Part shown: positions 31,690 to 42,541 of the stretch, in pieces | Numbering within the stretch: the stretch's first letter is position 1 | Layout: every line of letters starts with the position of its first letter | From: Ochromonas danica | Taxonomy: Eukaryota > Sar > Chrysophyceae > Chromulinales > Chromulinaceae | DNA: 64,000 bases | Direction: 5' to 3' | Assembly: GCA_015146655.1 (NCBI GenBank) | Contig: VKHL01000002.1 | Span: 1 to 64,000, forward strand | Position numbers and translations under genes: made by a program | Notes under the pieces: generated by a model | What the model saw: the letters and a program-made list of their open reading frames with translations, nothing else | Told to the model about the DNA's origin: nothing | Databases searched by the model: none

Positions 31690-31946
31690 ATTGTTCTGTC
31701 CGTTGCCATATCACAGCAAGCAGCGGATCCCATCCCAACAAAGCAGTTTTTCGCCCAACACTAGAACACGAACATTCATTCTGATTCTAACAGAATAATT
31801 AAATGTAAACGAGTTTGCTTCATTTCTTTGGTGATCATATTCTATAGTTTTATTCCAAAAAAAACTAACAAAAGAGATCTATCATGATCAAACGAAAATA
31901 TCAAGCGAAAATATTTACAGATTATCATATATTATAGACAAGGTTT

Positions 31947-33584
31947 TCAAAGTGGTCGCCCTTTCTTCGTCGGGGATAACTCAGTGATCGATGGGTCCGA
32001 GCTGGAAGGTCTTTTCTTCAGTCCTTTAGGTGTACGATAGACTTGAGGGAGATTCTCTTTCTTAACACTATTTTCAGTAGGAGAATCACCTTTCGATCTA
32101 TTGGGAAGTTTGTCCAAGGATGCCGGGCAAGCACGTAGCATTTCCGGTTTAATTGAAAGCTTGTCAGGCAATAAGATAGGAATACTAGGCATCATCGTCT
32201 TATACATTGAGTTGACCACATCAGGAGAGACGAAACAAGTCTGGGCAATTGACCTTATCTCTTCATGGTAAAGTGGTTCTGATTGTCCCTTTGCATCTTC
32301 TTGTGATCTCAAGGAAAGAAGAACACGTAGCCAAGTCAAGACAGCAGCCACCACAGCTTGAGGTTGACTGCTTTCAAAAAGTTCGAAACGAACACAATTT
32401 GAGACTACCTCATAAGCCAGCTCCACATGGTCATGTATCCAATGAAGCTTCCTAGCCATTCTGTTGACTAAATCAGATGGAGTTATTCGACGCAAGCTGA
32501 GTGACAGCTTCCTGGCAATAGCCGACTGATGCTTGCTCATTAAAGCCATATCTACGTGACATGCTTCGCTAACCTCATCCAAAAGCCGAGGATAGCCTTC
32601 CATACGACAGGCGAGGTAGATACAAGCTGCAGCAATACAATCTTTGGAAGTAGATCGAACAATATTCTCCATTAACACTTTCTGAAAGATCTCTGATGCT
32701 TGACTCTATAACAAATGACAAGCAAAAGGTTACATCAGATAAAGATAAACAAAGCAAAAGGAGTTAAAATGCAAACAAATAAAGGAATTCACAACATTCC
32801 AGGGAAGCAAATGGCAGCAAGGCCTTACACGATGTAAAAAGTGGCAAAGTGAGATCTCGAATCGACCAACAACTCCCCATTGTGCTCTCAATCGAAGTCA
32901 TCTTTAGAAAAAAGACAAGACAGACTCGAAAAGAGGAAAAGGATCGCAAGCGAATCCAGAGCATTTGAAAAGCTCAATGTGCAATGGGAGGATTACCACA
33001 TCATGTGCGCATGTAGAAGCACACAGATTTGAAAGATACCAATGGTTTAAAAATGTAGTAAGGGAGAGAAGGACAAGAAAAGCATGCTGAACAAGCAGCA
33101 CATGTCCAGATTTATCTCCTACTCACTACTTCCCCCTGGATCCGTTAGACTGTCATCCTCTCTGTGGAAGAGACACCGCTCACTCCGATTATACCCTTAC
33201 CTTAATTCCTGGGCTAAGATTCATCTTGGCACAAAACTCATTCAAGGTAATGAGATTGGCCAAGACAGCGGTCTCTTTTCGATTGGCAGCAGCTTTTCTT
33301 GCTCGTTCTAGGATAAGACGATCTTTCTCAGGACCTGCTACAAAGACAACTGTAGAACTACCAAGACTATCAGATAGACCCGAGGTACGACTTGTGGTTC
33401 GTCCATCATCATCTTCATAGGACCGCACTTCATTGCCTTGATCAATGAGACGACTTGTCTGGACTACACCACATTGTCCACAGATTACATCCCCTGCTTT
33501 ATAATCAACTTCAATGTCATGACTAGAGCAACTGAAACATGTTACTCCCATATAATATGATGAGATGTCCATGACAGCCAGCAT
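31947..33584 (-). CDS. Transcription initiation factor TFIIB
   Basis: Exons 33201-33584 and 31947-32705 join in phase 0 across a 495-nt intron, the longest in the window; 380 residues. The N-terminal zinc ribbon is clear (CFSC...CGQCG), then a B-reader-like acidic segment (RSYEDDD) and two cyclin-like repeats with LNEFCAKMNLSPGIK, CIAAACIYLACR, and RMARKLHWIHDH. TFIIB recruits RNA polymerase II to the TBP-bound promoter in the nucleus. Length is slightly above the usual 315-345 because of a basic, Ser/Pro-rich tail of about 60 residues. The first ATG is 33584; a second in-frame ATG four codons later (33572) could also serve. It starts head to head with the Rpt4 gene, 199 bases away. Confidence 0.88.
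32706..33200 (-). other. Unusually long intron in the TFIIB gene
   Basis: At 495 nt this intron is several times longer than others in the window. The flanking exons align to TFIIB without a gap, so no conserved exon is missing. No tRNA-like fold was seen. A non-coding RNA inside cannot be excluded by eye. Confidence 0.6.
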
Positions 33585-33783
33585 CTCTTTTATAAAATGG
33601 GATGGGAAGGATGGATGGAGAGAGAGGACAGCGGGAGCCAAATCTCGTTTTCCTTACAACCTTGCTTCTTCCTATCTCAAGTTATACAAAAGTCGATGTT
33701 TTAGTCAGTTCCAAAGAACGATGAAGACATTGCATGCCCTCCATCATAACAAAGAGTTGAATTGAGAAGAGATTGGATTAGAA
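33585..33783. promoter_or_regulatory. Divergent promoter between TFIIB and Rpt4
   Basis: Two housekeeping genes start 199 bases apart on opposite strands. The region is pyrimidine/purine-skewed near each start. No TATA box is obvious. Confidence 0.55.
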
Positions 33784-35087
33784 ATGGACGAAAGAGAAAG
33801 ATTAATTGAAGATTATCGTAAGAAGCTTCGTGAGCATATGGAAGTGGAAGCTAAGTAAGTATTGTTGTTGTTTATATTTCCTTCCTTTTCTTCTATTATT
33901 ATTACAGTTCATTGTTTGTTTTGCTTTGCTCTTGATATTTGTGTTCTAATCAAATTGAATATATATGAATGATATGATGATATATATCTAGTCTAAAGAA
34001 GTTACGACAAGATGTAAAGAATTTGGTTGCTGACTATAATCGAACAGAAGAAGATCTTCGTGCTATTCAAAGTGTGGGCATGTTAATTGGAGATGTGCTG
34101 AAGCGTATGGATGATGATCGCTTTATTGTCAAGGCTTCCTCTGGTCCTCGCTATGTTGTGGGCTGCAGAACAAAATTGGACAAGAATAAATTGAAGAATG
34201 GAACACGCGCTGCTCTGGATATGACGACCTTGACTATCATGCGTCCCATGCCTCGAGAAGTTGACCCCACAGTTTTCAATATGCTCCATGATGACTCCAA
34301 GTCTGTCGATTTTGCTGAAATTGGTGGTCTGAGTGATCAAATTCGTGAACTGAGAGAAGTCATTGAGTTGCCTTTGACGAATCCTGAGCTATTCGTTCGT
34401 GTGGGTATCAAGGCTCCTAAAGGTGTGTTGCTCTATGGTCCTCCTGGTACGGGAAAGACTCTTCTTGCTCGAGCTTTAGCTTCCAATATCAATGGTACAT
34501 TCTTGAAAGTGGTGGCGTCCGCCATTGTTGATAAGTACATTGGAGAGAGTGCTCGAATTATTCGAGAAATGTTTGGTTATGCCAAAGATCATCAACCTTG
34601 TGTTATCTTTATGGATGAAGTAGATGCCATTGGTGGCTCTCGTTTTTCTGAGGGTACATCTGCTGATCGAGAGATTCAACGTACTTTGATGGAGTTATTA
34701 GCTCAGTTGGATGGTTTTGAATCCTTGGGTGCTGTGAAGATCGTCATGGCGACGAATCGACCTGATATTCTTGATCCTGCTCTTCTTCGACCTGGTCGTT
34801 TGGACCGAAAGATTGAGATTCCTCTTCCCAATGAAGCATCTCGTTTAGAAATTCTTAAGATTCATTCGGCTAAGATCACTAAGCGTGGAGAAGTGGATTA
34901 TGAAAGTATCGCCAAGTTAGCTGAAGGCTTCAATGGTGCAGATTTGCGCAATGTTTGCACGGAGGCAGGTCTTTTTGCTATTCGTGAAGATCGTGATTAT
35001 GTCCTGGAAGAGGACTTTATGAAAGCAGCACGAAAAATTGCTGAAGCCAAGAAGTTGGAGTCCAAGCTTGATTACAGTAAAGTTTAA
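33784..35087 (+). CDS. RPT4: 26S proteasome regulatory ATPase Rpt4 (subunit 10B)
   Basis: Exons 33784-33854 and 33992-35087 join in frame (137-nt intron); 388 residues, almost the length of human PSMC6. One of six AAA ATPases in the base ring of the 19S particle, which unfolds ubiquitinated proteins and feeds them to the 20S core. The N-terminal coiled coil runs through exon 1 (YRKKLREH). An OB-like domain follows ([11 protein letters not shown]). The AAA core has GPPGTGKT near residue 173, MDEVDAIGG (Walker B), the second region of homology [21 protein letters not shown], and [13 protein letters not shown]. The choice of Rpt4 over other Rpts rests on VDPTVFNM and ALLARA-type spacing and on length. 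The first exon is only 71 nt. Confidence 0.9.
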
Positions 35088-35336
35088 ATCGAGCACATCT
35101 TGTTTCAGTATTCGTTTATTGGTCATTACAAATGAAGTATAGATTTGCATATGTAGTTACTCGCCACCTCTGAGTTCACAAACCTAACTCGAAACGCGTT
35201 GTTTGGCAGTATTCCCAGAGTGCAACAAACGGCCATTTGCGCGGAACAACTTGCGCTGTTTTGATGAGAACATGAGAAGGAAGGGGAAAGTCATATTCTA
35301 ATCCTGAAAGAAGAACTTTGTTGAACTGAAGAAAGA

Positions 35337-35723
35337 ATGGGTTGCCAATATAGTATTACCCACAGAAAGTCACAACACTCTGAGGAGTATGATGGTCAGA
35401 TCCTCACCATGGACAACATCTCTGATCTCTCCTCGGAAGTTGCTGTGCGAACCTCCATAAACACTCCCTTGCCAAGAACTCCTGTGGATTCGATTATCTT
35501 GGTAAGAGATCGTCAAAAGAAAGAAGTACGAGCCATGGACTGTGATCAAGAGATTTCGGATGAAGTGTTGCAAGGAAGAACCTTTATGCAAAGTCCACTG
35601 GGAAAGAAAGTTCATTTCAATTTACAGTGCATCACTCCAAAGCGCCGTCACCGTGCTTACTCAAATGAAAGTTCGATCTATGCTGAAGAGACGCGCTTTA
35701 ATCAAATTCTGATCAGTCAGTGA
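35337..35723 (+). CDS. Small putatively N-myristoylated protein, unrecognised
   Basis: Single exon, 128 residues. The N-terminus MGCQYS fits an N-myristoylation signal with an adjacent Cys for palmitoylation, so membrane attachment is likely. A TPLPRTP stretch offers proline-directed phosphorylation sites. KKVHFN near residue 91 fits the general RVxF pattern used to dock protein phosphatase 1. The protein is otherwise disordered and basic towards the C-terminus. No homologous family was recognised. These motif readings are inference from short patterns and could be chance. Confidence 0.5.
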   Translation: MGCQYSITHRKSQHSEEYDGQILTMDNISDLSSEVAVRTSINTPLPRTPVDSIILVRDRQKKEVRAMDCDQEISDEVLQGRTFMQSPLGKKVHFNLQCITPKRRHRAYSNESSIYAEETRFNQILISQ

Positions 35724-36445
35724 AATCGATTTGATTATCACCAATTCACTTGAAACTACCTAACGAGTTTCTTGATTTTGCTTCTATTGCGAGAATACAG
35801 TCGTGTTGTCTGTATAATCATGGTCTCTGTTTTGGCCATATTGCTCAATGTATATCATCCATGCTTAAATCGCCCATCCTGATGGAACTCTTTGTTTTCT
35901 TTCTCTGGGTTAGTTATTAGCGAGAATATAGTTATAAAATTTTACGACAAACGATGTTAAAAATGTTAATTGATTACATTATTCAAACAAATCATACATG
36001 ACGTCATTATTAAAAAGGTGAGTTCTAAATAGCCTTATCAGCCCCAAATAGCAAACAGAGAACAAGCAAACAAAGGTCAACAACAAATCAACCACACTAT
36101 CAAGAGTTCGAATATTTAGAATATTCTTGCACGATTCAGATAGTAGATGAGAATGTTGTAAACATTCTTTCCACAAATTCCAGGCATTTTGACTTCCAGA
36201 CTTCTCGACTTGCAGTTCTTCCAAGAAGATTCCACCCCGCGTCAACCCAGCAGAACGACAGCCACCAAGACGTTCCTGGCAAAATGCAAGTGCAAAAACG
36301 TGTCTCAAAATAGCAACAAACGTTTAAATAACTCTATTAAACACTGTGATGGAGACTTTTGCCTTTCCCACCCTTCAAGCTGTCCGGTTCAACCAATTGC
36401 GTTGCCACCCAAAGCATAATTGAAAAGCTCAACCACTAAGAGAAT
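35724..36445. other. Intergenic region
   Basis: No supported gene was seen. A 109-codon frame on the minus strand (35979-36308) lacks an ATG near its start and resembles nothing known. The stretch holds the 3' flank of the small myristoyl protein gene and the promoter of the first ankyrin gene. Confidence 0.45.
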
Positions 36446-37552
36446 ATGGAGGGTGTAGGTCAAAACCTGCTCGAAGCAGTAGAGAAATGCTCAGTAAATA
36501 AAGCAAGAGAAGTCTTGTATGGCTCGTCTATGTCGTATTTTGATTCTTATTGGGCAGACCCTAATCTTGATCATGTAAGTGTGACCTGCAATTTCCTTCC
36601 TTTTTAGATTCATTCTGATGGTTTTTCTTTCGTTAATCAGTCCTTGGATAAAGCTTACATGAGAGCTTGCAAGGGTTATCAGGGAAAGGAAGACGACAAA
36701 GCGATGATGAGACTTCTTTTGCAAGAAGGTCTGGATCCTATGGCCCTGCTTGATGATGAGGGCATCGAAATGATTGATCCTACCTTTGAGCTCAGTTCCG
36801 CCGAAGATGAAATGGCATTCTTCAAGGGATGGTATCAGAGCTTACTGGACAACGATTTCTCTTACTGCCGCGTCCACTGGGGTGAAGGAAAAGCCCCTCT
36901 TGATGATGCCGCTACTGCTGGCTTTGATGACGTGGTCGAGGCATTGTTGAAAATGCCTGGAACCATGGTCAATCATCAGGATGTGAATGGCCATAGTGCC
37001 TTGCATGAGTGCTTACATAATCCTCAAGTCACTCGACTTATCCTTTCTCATCCCATGGTGGATCCCAACCTCACCTGTGAAAGTCAGTGCACTCCCTTGA
37101 TGATGGGAATCATTCGCGCATCGGAGGAGGACGGAGCAAAGCGTGTTGCTTACAAGCAATCTTTGGAGCTTCTCCTTCGCCATCCTCGTACTCAGGTCAA
37201 CCTTACTGACCTCAATGGATGGACTGCCCTAATGTGGGCTTGTGAAAGTGGGGATCATGATGCTATTTCCCTGTTATTATCGAATCCCGATGTCAATGTC
37301 AATCTCCGTGATCAGGATGGCAATACTTCTTTGATGATTGCCTGTGATCATAAGGACGAAAAAGCCGTGAGTTTATTACTGCAGCGTGTGGAGATTGATG
37401 TTGATATTCGAAATGATACCCGTCTGACTGCTTTGGATGTGGCCTATCGTCAGTCTGAAGGCCGCATCATTGAGATGCTTGAGAGCAAAGGTGCTGCTAC
37501 CCGTGCGAATAAAAGCAGACTGTCTCTGAAAGGAAACAAACGTTACCGTTGA
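36446..37552 (+). CDS. Ankyrin-repeat protein, paralogue B1
   Basis: Exons 36446-36574 and 36641-37552 join in phase 0 (66-nt intron); 346 residues. After an N-terminal region of about 130 residues, four or so ankyrin repeats follow, with typical G.T.LM.AC..G....V.LLL..P.V..N pattern: NGHSALHECL, NGWTALMWACESG, DGNTSLMIACDHK, and LTALDVAY. These repeats bind proteins; no enzymatic domain is present. The N-terminal region is homologous to the gene at 39118-40122 (shared LLLQEGLDPM / LLVQNGLDPM and LLKMPGTMVN / LLRMPGISVN). An NnrU-domain gene lies between the two. B1 has one intron where B2 has four. Confidence 0.8.
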
Positions 37553-38168
37553 ACGTTAGGAAAACATATATCTATTTGACAAGAATCCAGCAATATTTTC
37601 TCCGTACTTAATACAGCTATTACCGTGTAGAATGTGATACGTTGTTTGTGTATACAGTGGACGGATTTTTAGCCTTTGAGCAACAGCCCCCCATCCGATC
37701 TGCGATTACATATCAGTATAACAAACAGCTTAGGAATAGGAATTTTCAATCCCGTACCGTAGACAGCAAACAGCCCAGAGCAGAATTGAAAGCAAACTGA
37801 TTACTTTTTCTCTTTCATCTGTAACCTAACCCAGCTTGCCTACGGTTTAACAATAATTACTTTTCTTGTTTACTTTCGCAAAACAAAATTAACACAATCC
37901 ATGACTTTGAACTCGATCTTAGCGGATCGTGAGATGATGATAATAGGCTTAGTTCAAACGTAATCCATGCAATTGTTGTTGTGCGGCTTGTGACTTGTTG
38001 CATTCTGGCTTTGTGGGGTTTGTCGCACTTCTGTGCACTGCAGTTGATGCAGTGATGAGTGAAGGAGAAGAAATGCACCATTATTGTTCCATATTATATA
38101 GTCTTGCCAAAACACCTTCAACCAGAAGATAAACCACTAAGTACTTTCTTTCTTCTTTCTTCTTATCA
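37553..38168. other. Intergenic region
   Basis: 3' flank of ankyrin gene B1 and upstream region of the NnrU-domain gene. No gene, tRNA or repeat was recognised. Confidence 0.5.
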
Positions 38169-38972
38169 ATGGCGTCGACATCATTCTTCAAACACAAAGG
38201 TGTTCGTTGGGTTACTGCTGGATGGATTGGATTCATCACTGAGAACCTTGTCATGTCACATAATCGTGAATGGATCATTTCTAATTTTGGTGACGATGAA
38301 TATCATATTGCATATAATATCTTGTCAACTGCTGCGTGCTCCTCCATCGCTTTGGGATATTTCAAGTATGGCAAACTGGGAGGTGCTCTTCTGGCACGTA
38401 AAGGACCCGTTCTTCAATTTCTCGGCTTTGGAGTTCAAGCTCTTGGTTTGGCTGGTTTCTCTCAGTTAGCTCCAGCACTGCAAGTTCCTGTGGGCTTTGG
38501 TGAGCAGCAGCACCAACAAGTGAATGAAGTTAATAATACGAGTGTGGAGAATTCGAAGCCCAAAGCATCTGAAAGAAAGCTCTATGTACGTTGTCCTATT
38601 GATTTCCGACATCCAAAGAGCGAGGCGGGTGAGATCTTTGGTGTTGAAAGGATTAGTAGGCATCCTACTTTGTGGTTTTTAGGCTTTACGGCTTTAGGCC
38701 AAGCAATGACCACTGTCTATCCAACCAGTGCTGTTGTTTTCACTTTCCCAATTATATTCGCCTATATTGGTGGTGAACATCAAGATTATCGTTACAGGCG
38801 TGGTGAAGGTGGTATTCTTTCCCCCGAGAGAGAAAAAGTGACAAGCAATATTCCCTTTTTAGCGATGATTGAAGGAAAGCAATCTTTCTCAGATCTTGCC
38901 AAGGAAATGAAATGGACCAATGTTGCTGCTGGTGTATTGATTGCTGCATTGTTTGCATTGAAGCGTCTTTGA
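38169..38972 (+). CDS. NnrU/Z-ISO-like integral membrane protein
   Basis: Single exon, 267 residues, with several hydrophobic segments (about residues 12-28, 45-65, 75-100, 170-200, 245-265). The second half has the NnrU pattern: RHPTLWFLGF, GQAM, then FTFPIIFAYIGGEHQD, R.GEGG, and T..IPFLAMIEGKQSF. This family includes bacterial NnrU and the plant and algal 15-cis-zeta-carotene isomerase Z-ISO, a haem enzyme of carotenoid synthesis. The His residues in RHP and EHQD match ligand-type positions of that family. No plastid leader of the type seen in the CYP38 gene is present, so a carotenoid role is not certain. The family reading is fairly sure, the substrate is not. Confidence 0.65.
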   Translation: MASTSFFKHKGVRWVTAGWIGFITENLVMSHNREWIISNFGDDEYHIAYNILSTAACSSIALGYFKYGKLGGALLARKGPVLQFLGFGVQALGLAGFSQLAPALQVPVGFGEQQHQQVNEVNNTSVENSKPKASERKLYVRCPIDFRHPKSEAGEIFGVERISRHPTLWFLGFTALGQAMTTVYPTSAVVFTFPIIFAYIGGEHQDYRYRRGEGGILSPEREKVTSNIPFLAMIEGKQSFSDLAKEMKWTNVAAGVLIAALFALKRL

Positions 38973-39117
38973 ACCTGCTAGACTATATTCTGTAGATTTG
39001 CTAAACCCTTCTGGTCGGATCCGACCACGCACCGTAATAATAACCTTATCTCCTCCCAACATCAAAACAATGTCGATTACTTCCTCAACATACTATACGT
39101 GTAGCGAATGATCGAAA

Positions 39118-40122
39118 ATGAATAATTGGAGAGATGAACTACTATTAAAGTATTCTTTTGAAGATAGCCAAGTAGGTTCTTTAATGACATCATTGTCTCT
39201 TATTCCTATTGGAGACTGATTGTTGTTATCCTGTCTTGTGATCATCAGGTCATTCAAGATATTTACAAAAGAGAGCTATTGAATGGCCGATTGACTGACT
39301 CATTACTGCGCTTATTGGTACAGAACGGTCTTGACCCTATGGTATTTCTAAATAACCTCTTGATCATGAGCAACTTATGGGTTTAGACTAATTGTTTTGG
39401 TTTTCTTTTCATCTTATAGGAAACATACCTGGAAGCTGATGATGAAATAACGCGTCTACAATGTTTAAAAGTGCTTGGAGAGTTTGACTTTTGGGAAGGA
39501 TCTCAGACATACATGGTGGGAATGATTGTGTGTCTACTACACAACATGTTCTGATTTGGTGTTTGTAGGCTATCGCCTCCCTTGTAGCCGAACCGCTTTT
39601 CGAAAGTTATAGAAATGGCATGAAAGGGATATTAGAACGTCTTCTTCGAATGCCTGGGATTTCAGTCAATCAAGTCGACGAGGTTGGTTACTTTTGTGTT
39701 GCCCAGCATATCTTGTTTAATTCGAGTACTTTTTATAGGATGGTTGTACGGTTCTTTTCGCTGCTTTTGATCGACCAGATCTTCTTAAGAAGCTGCTATG
39801 TCATCCAGGAATTGATGCTAATATATCGAACAGAGAGGGTTGTACACCTCTCCTTTATGCCCTCTCCTTGCCCCCGCCATGCGTTGATGATAGGTGTTTG
39901 GATCTGCTTATTGAATTTTCTGGCAAACAACCGAATGAACTAGAGAATATACTTTGTGTGGCTTGTCGTTATCATGGTGCAGAACTCCTTGAGAAGATCA
40001 TACCTTCGATTGACTATCATTCTCTCGCAGCTAGTGCTATTTTAGACCATGTGCTATTGGAAGCTCTCAAGCTTGGTAATAGCAGTGCCGTGTTTTATTT
40101 GAAGAGCAGAGCATCTACTTGA
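39118..40122 (+). CDS. Ankyrin-like protein, paralogue B2 (five exons)
   Basis: Five exons, all in phase 0, can be joined: 39118-39171, 39249-39341, 39420-39515, 39569-39682 and 39739-40122 (246 residues). The gene is missed if only long reading frames are considered. It is homologous to B1: LLRLLVQNGLDPM, EADDEI, LERLLRMPGISVN, then CTVLFAAFDRPDLLKKLLCHPGID and GCTPLLYAL. Compared with B1 it lacks the last ankyrin repeats and ends in a diverged helical region (CRYHGAELLEKI, SAVFYLKSRA). The short first exon (18 codons) is the least certain. Splice sites are gtaggt/catcag, gtattt/ttatag, gtggga/ttgtag and gttggt/ttatag, weaker donors than usual here, so low expression or decay is possible. 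No stop interrupts the joined frame. Confidence 0.65.
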
Positions 40123-40288
40123 TGTTGCATTTTGTTTGTTTTGAAATACATGTTGTGCATGCAGTACCATTGCGAATCGATCAATAGCGTCCCTTGTCCT
40201 TATAACCTTTGCATATATAATCGACATAATCTTCTTTAAGCTTCTATAACAAAATCAATTTCAAAGGGACTCACGATGTGACGTCATT

Positions 40289-40368
40289 ATTTCCACATTC
40301 AGATAGTCTGGAAGAAGCAACGATCTTATCTTCAATCCACCCTCCAAAGAAATCGCTCAGCACTTTTG
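40289..40368 (+). repeat. Exact 80-base direct repeat, copy 1
   Basis: Identical to 40499-40578. The unit runs from ATTTCCACATTCAGATAG to CTCAGCACTTTTG. The sequence between the copies is unique. Confidence 0.95.
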
Positions 40369-40498
40369 TCTTTACTGTGTATTAGACTGGTGTTTCTAGC
40401 AGTTGGGGAGTTATTAGATAGTCATTGATTGGTTAGCTATGTTAGCACTACTTAACGGGAGTAGCGGGGAAAAGTCAGCTTAACTTAAAGTGAACGCC

Positions 40499-40578
40499 AT
40501 TTCCACATTCAGATAGTCTGGAAGAAGCAACGATCTTATCTTCAATCCACCCTCCAAAGAAATCGCTCAGCACTTTTG
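40499..40578 (+). repeat. Exact 80-base direct repeat, copy 2
   Basis: Identical to 40289-40368, offset 210 bases. The flanks outside the 80 bases do not match. Confidence 0.95.
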
Positions 40579-41034
40579 CCTGTTTTTCGTGCGTGGTGGT
40601 GGTGGTGGGGTTGTGCTCTGTGTGCTGTGTGCTGTTGGCGTTCTTTCTCCCAGCCTTCTGCTGTGAACGGCCAGCCACCACACACGCAGGCACCCACCTC
40701 ACTCCTCACTCCCACACACTCGGACATCCCCGTTGCAACGCTGTGCTTGTGCTGCTTCTGCTGTGCTTCTCTCTGTGTCTGTCTCCGTGTCTGTTCTGCC
40801 GTCAAGTCCCCGTCCCCGTCCCCGTCCCCGTCGTGGTTCGCATCGTCTGCTGTTTGGGAAAAGATCCAAACCTCTTTCCATCTTCTTGGATTGTTCTCTC
40901 CTCCTCTTTCTTTGTAGGTGAACTTCCAGATATTAACTAACTGTATTATTACTTTATTCCTATCTTAATCACAGTATTCCCTTTTGGAGTTTTTTTATTT
41001 AATTATTTTTTAATAAAACAAGACTAGAAGAAAA

Positions 41035-42155
41035 ATGGTGGATAAAATGACTGCTACTGCTGTGGGACTACTCTTTGTCCCAATTGTTGCTTATATTATT
41101 GATTTCATTCTTCAATATCGAGGTTTGCAAGAAGGTGCTGAAAGAATTGCTATTTTGAATATTCGTGTAGCTTTGTTCTTGCCTTTCTATGCCTTCTTCA
41201 TGATGATTGGATGTGCAGCCCCACGAGCTTTACCTGCCTTGAATATCCCTCTAAATTTGGTGGAATCGTATTCTTTCTATTGCTTCTTTGTTCTCCTTGT
41301 TTCCAATTTGGGTGGATCTAATGCTTTTGTTAATGCTATGAATTCTACTAATAAGACAATCTTTTGTTGCAATCCTTGCTGTCCCAAGGATAACTTGGGG
41401 ATGTATAATGGTGCTCGTTCGGGTTTATGGCATCTTATCATTACAAGAAATGTAATCACTGTCATCGCTGCTATCTGTGACTATTCTGGATCTCGTGCGG
41501 GAAAGGCCCTGTACGCAGTTCTGAGCGTGGTTTGTGTCATTCTGCTCTTCAATTCCTTGATGCGCATCTTCTTAATCTGTGAGTGTTTTTTCCAAAAAAA
41601 ATTTATTGTCGTTCTTGTTTGTATTTCTTTTCTAATGATTTCCTATTCAATGTTCTAGATGAGTTGATCTATGAGCATTGCCAGAATGTCTTCAATGTCT
41701 GGAAGGTATTGCTTCTCAAGTTCAGTATTGGTCTTATCGTATTCGAGGGCTTAATCTGCCAGTTCATGATTGCCTTCAACAAAGAGCCTTATGATGATGA
41801 TAGTGATTGGAATGCTGAAGAGAAAACTTCTCGTGCCTACTGTAAGTGTTTCGGTTGTTCCGTTTATTTCATTCAGTTGGCTGATCCTATTTAATTTTGT
41901 TTTACAGGCTCCTTGGTCTTGGTTGAGTATGCTGTCCTTACATTGCCTTATATTCTTCTCTGGGCTGCCAAGGTCAATGCTCCAGCTTCTACTCAAACAG
42001 ATAAATCTGTCACCACCGCTCCTTTGACTTTCTGTGGATTTCTTGGTCGTGTCTGGGCTATCTGGGACATTTTTGGTCTGCTTCCTGTGAACAGTGATCT
42101 GGACAAGCCCTTAGCCGAGGCCAATGCTATTCCTCCCCAAACCCAAACTGCTTAA
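41035..42155 (+). CDS. OST-alpha/TMEM184-family membrane protein
   Basis: Exons 41035-41578, 41659-41841 and 41908-42155 join in frame; 324 residues with about seven hydrophobic segments. The order and character fit the organic-solute-transporter alpha / TMEM184 family (Pfam Solute_trans_a): an N-terminal helix, LNIRVALFLPFYAFFMM, SYSFYCFFVLLV, a Cys cluster CCNPCCP after the third helix as in many members, LYAVLSVVCVILLFNSLM, then a helix containing LLLKFSIGLIVFEGL. Animal relatives move bile acids and steroids; plant and protist ones (LAZARUS1-like) are linked to vacuole and membrane signalling. Which applies here cannot be told. The start is the first ATG of the A-rich leader. Confidence 0.65.
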
Positions 42156-42541
42156 AAGTCTCTTGAGATTGGCAAGGGTGCGAGAGAGACCTGACTAGCG
42201 GTCTGAGACTTTGTAAGGCGAGGCATCACTCCATTTTTGATGGATAAGAATTAGGATGGCATTATTATATTCATTAGCTATTTTATTATTTTACATAGTC
42301 GCCTCTCCTGCTCTGTGCAATAAGAGGGATTCCATAAGTCATCCATAGCTTATGTTTTAGATATGCAGGGTGGTATGAAAATTAAGAAGTAATAAAAACG
42401 GAATAAAAAGAGGAAATTGTTGACGTCCTAATATTCTTCGTCATCGATTTTGAAGAGTTAACCGAAGCGATTATAGACATTCATTCGGTGGTTTTCATTG
42501 ATTATGTACACTGTGGACCGACCACTTGATGTTTCTGGCCT
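42156..42541. other. Convergent 3' region
   Basis: Spacer between the stops of the OST-alpha-like gene and the large C2-like gene. AT-rich, with no further feature recognised. Confidence 0.5.

Larger units (their letters stand above)
40123..41034. other. Intergenic region with an exact direct repeat
   Basis: No gene was accepted. It holds the two 80-base copies listed separately, a GTCCCC hexamer run at 40806-40832, and a GT/CT-rich stretch (40590-40800) that creates long chance reading frames on both strands. The last 100 bases are the leader of the OST-alpha-like gene. Confidence 0.55.

Noticed and set aside
35979-36308. 109-codon minus-strand frame
   Set aside because: It lacks an initial ATG, shows no recognisable motif and lies in AT-rich intergenic DNA.
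40576-40940. Overlapping frames of about 113-115 codons
   Set aside because: Driven by GT-, CT- and GTCCCC-rich low-complexity sequence. Several frames are open at once and no family motif is seen.
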